Below are positions 61,645-64,000 of a stretch of 64,000 nt of DNA, in pieces (positions within the stretch are counted from its first letter, which is position 1; every line of letters begins with the position of its first letter). Position numbers and translations under genes: made by a program. The notes under the pieces were generated by a model that worked only from the letters and a program-made list of their open reading frames with translations, was not told the DNA's origin and ran no database searches. The stretch covers positions 15,782,242-15,846,241 of the forward strand of contig CM042564.1 of NCBI GenBank assembly GCA_023630585.1. The letters are read 5' to 3'. This DNA is from Cranoglanis bouderius. Lineage: Eukaryota; Chordata; Actinopteri; Siluriformes; Cranoglanididae.

Positions 61645-62881
61645 AATATAAACTTTAATTATGTATAAGATTTAGCACACAAATGCATATTATTGATACT
61701 ACAATTGTACACTATCACAATCACAGCAGACATTAGCACTAGTGCTACACAGAGACATTGCTCCAAAAATCATAGGGCAATATAATTTTACCATGAACTC
61801 TATGATTGGACTCACTTGTACCCAAAGTAATAATCCTTGATCAAACCATAATCCACGTGAAAACTTATCAACTCCAACTTAGTCAACTGTTAACTACTTA
61901 CATTAAACATCAATTACTTTATCCAGAGCTTTTTTGTTGTTGTTTTTTCACATCAAGCAATATCTAGGGTCAGGTAGCTAAAAGGTTTATGGAATGAACA
62001 TTTCAATAAGAGACTAAAAGTAAAACACGGGATCTTAAATATTCAATTTTTTTATTTTTTATTTATTTATTTATTTATTTTTTGTATGTGCAAATACTAT
62101 GAAAGTTGGTGTTCTGGTTGAGAAATTAATTCTGACAGCTCAGATATATTAACCCTAGTGTTTTTTTTTTTTGTTTTTTTTTATGATATATGAAAATTAT
62201 AATATTATGTTAAGTAAATAGTCATACTGTAAAAAGCATGTCAACTATATAATCTAAAAATTGAGATGCATGTAGATACATAAAGAATTGATTTACAGTC
62301 ATAGCACTCTGAATTGAAATTGAATTGAATTGTGGGGTCTCTAGAGATTCTCACCCTTTCTGGAAATAACAGAGATGGCTTTGTAATGTAGTAGTGATAT
62401 CTAGCTTTAATCAACACTACAAATGTTGATAATCATTAACTGAGCAGGAGTTAATGAGATAAGCACACACCAAATTATAACCTCCAAAAAATATTTAGTC
62501 ATACACCAAAGCCATAAACCAAATTCAGGGTGATTATAAATTATGATGTTGTGAAGTGTGTATAAATCTACTGAAGCTTGGAAAGCACAGCTTTATCTAC
62601 CAACATCGGTGATATCTTATGTGTCAATGCCGTGGAAGGAAACAGTGACAAGGCTAATGCTATAAATAAGAGACTCGTAGCCGGGTGAGAACCTTGACCT
62701 GTCACTGGTCTTGTCACTAGCAGGGAAAACAATATGCATGCCAACGAAGGCTGAGTGAATCGGGCTCTGTGTTTCTGAAGCCTGTGTGTCAGATCCTCCC
62801 CGAAGGCCCCAGAGCTCTGTTCACAACATGGCAGCAAGGCACATGAGGGGCGTTCTTCCAGTCAGTCAGTTAGTCAATCGG

Positions 62882-62882
<1 letters not shown>
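61642..62882. other. intron stretch without recognised feature
   Basis: AT-rich with TTTA run at 62056-62082 and T runs near 62160-62182. Nothing else supported. Confidence 0.5.

Positions 62883-62964
<82 letters not shown>
62883..62964. repeat. (CA)n(GA)n compound microsatellite
   Basis: 40 bp of CA followed by about 42 bp of GA. Confidence 0.98.
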
Positions 62965-62966
<2 letters not shown>

Positions 62967-63162
62967 TACATTACAATGTGGAGGTTTGCTTGTGCTTGTG
63001 TCCTTTTTTCTAGCCTCAGGGAAAATGCCTGAGTGTTGAAACTATATGGAAGCAAAGTAGAAAAAAAAAATCAATTTCTATTGTATGTGCAGATATTTTT
63101 AAATAAGGTGGTGAAATTCCCTCTGCAAAAAAAGTATTTAAACATCCACAACACAATCAGAA

Positions 63163-63163
<1 letters not shown>

Positions 63164-63236
<73 letters not shown>

Positions 63237-63322
63237 ACGCACACGCACACACACACACACACACGCGCGCGCACACACGCACACACACACACACACACGC
63301 GCGCACACACGCACACACACAC
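63164..63322. repeat. (CA)n array with CG-containing units
   Basis: About 159 bp of alternating purine-pyrimidine. The second half has CACACG units and two GCGCGC blocks (63265-63270, 63299-63303). Longest alternating tract in the window. Confidence 0.98.
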
Positions 63323-64000
63323 ATTTTTAGAATTCAAGACATAACTACAGGACTGGCAAGACAGGTAATCATCTGGAGCCCTGTTCACTTAAATCAACAT
63401 AAATGTCAACATTTTGGGAACCCCTATAAAAACTGTAATGGTCGTGAGGAACACCACAAGATGACTTCTCTATCAAAAAGTTAAAAAAGAGAAAAAAAAG
63501 GTAACAAAAAGAGGAGAAAATGAGGAAGGTAGGTGGTTAGTACAGGAAATAGTGACAAACAAATGTAGAAATGTACAGTAAATCAAAAAGTAATGCGATG
63601 TGCACCTCATTTCTGTAAGCAAGCAGTTGGAAGAATTGACTTGGTTTGTAGCATAATGTTAATAGTTTCTATTCTTCCTTATTTTTTTCAGTGAAGTTCT
63701 GTGTTAATTGAGTTGCATAGAGTATATAGAGCATAGTGATAAAATATCTCCTCTAAACACCCAAGACAATAAAAATACATTAACAAAGAGGCTGTTTTTA
63801 AGCCTATGTAATATAACCATGGTTAAGGAGTTGGAAAGGTGCCGGGCTGCTGCAGTCTCTATCCAGACAGAATATAACAACTTTATTGCAAGCGGTTATC
63901 CTAAGGTGATGGTTAACTCATTGTTAATGAGTATTATAACCAACAAGCCTACAATATGGATTAGAAAACTTATTTGTTTTAGCAAAAAAGTGAAAAAGTG
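63323..64000. other. intron stretch to window end without recognised feature
   Basis: AT-rich DNA. Nothing supported. Confidence 0.5.

Larger units (their letters stand above)
54497..64000 (-). other. rbms3: rbms3 intron, upstream part (incomplete)
   Basis: This is the intron 5' of the 54438-54496 exon on the transcribed strand. It holds nested MITEs, a Tc1-like fragment, SINE pieces, a GATA array, a long TA array and CA arrays. No other RRM1 exon was recognised. Confidence 0.8.

Overview
This window looks like vertebrate, almost certainly teleost fish, intronic DNA. The only host gene I can support is rbms3, encoding an RRM-type single-stranded nucleic-acid-binding protein of the MSSP family. 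It is transcribed from the minus strand. Three internal coding exons are present: 54438-54496 (middle of RRM1), 48385-48476 (end of RRM1) and 2262-2419 (first half of RRM2). Their splice phases agree and they join in frame. Start codon, first exons, the rest of RRM2, the C-terminus, the promoter and the UTRs all lie outside the window. The introns inside the window are about 46.0 kb (2420-48384) and 6.0 kb (48477-54437), flanked by parts of two more.

The non-exonic DNA is AT-rich and repeat-dense. It holds dozens of long CA/GT, GA/CT, TA, AAT and GATA microsatellites, and Tc1/mariner elements of several families. One Tc1 family has three members here: a full-length 1.6-kb copy with two nonsense codons (12874-14470), an internally deleted 0.8-kb copy (45800-46615) and a fold-back inverted-duplicate copy (50205-51125). 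There are also MITE-like elements, a hAT-like remnant, a PIF/Harbinger-like MADF relic, tRNA-derived SINEs and a 1.6-kb AT-rich minisatellite (23850-25440) with a 121-bp higher-order unit. The repeat types are those of teleosts. Several resemble, from memory, repeats common in catfish (Siluriformes), but I could not test this.

Layout: 1-2.5 kb, RRM2 exon and microsatellites; 2.5-12.8 kb, intron with microsatellites, a SINE and a MADF relic; 12.9-14.5 kb, Tc1; 14.5-23.7 kb, intron with SINE and microsatellites; 23.7-26.4 kb, minisatellite plus dispersed repeat; 26.4-45.8 kb, microsatellites, compound element at 29.2-30.7 kb, Tc1 relic at 32.7-33.8 kb and SINEs; 45.8-54.5 kb, two RRM1 exons among Tc1, fold-back, hAT-like and MITE elements; 54.5-64 kb, upstream intron with nested MITEs, a Tc1 fragment, SINEs and microsatellites.

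I found no novel multi-gene system. The most interesting signal is that two consecutive rbms3 exons have long (UG)n tracts where the polypyrimidine tract should be, immediately upstream of the acceptor AG. Next are the fold-back Tc1 element and the higher-order structure of the minisatellite.
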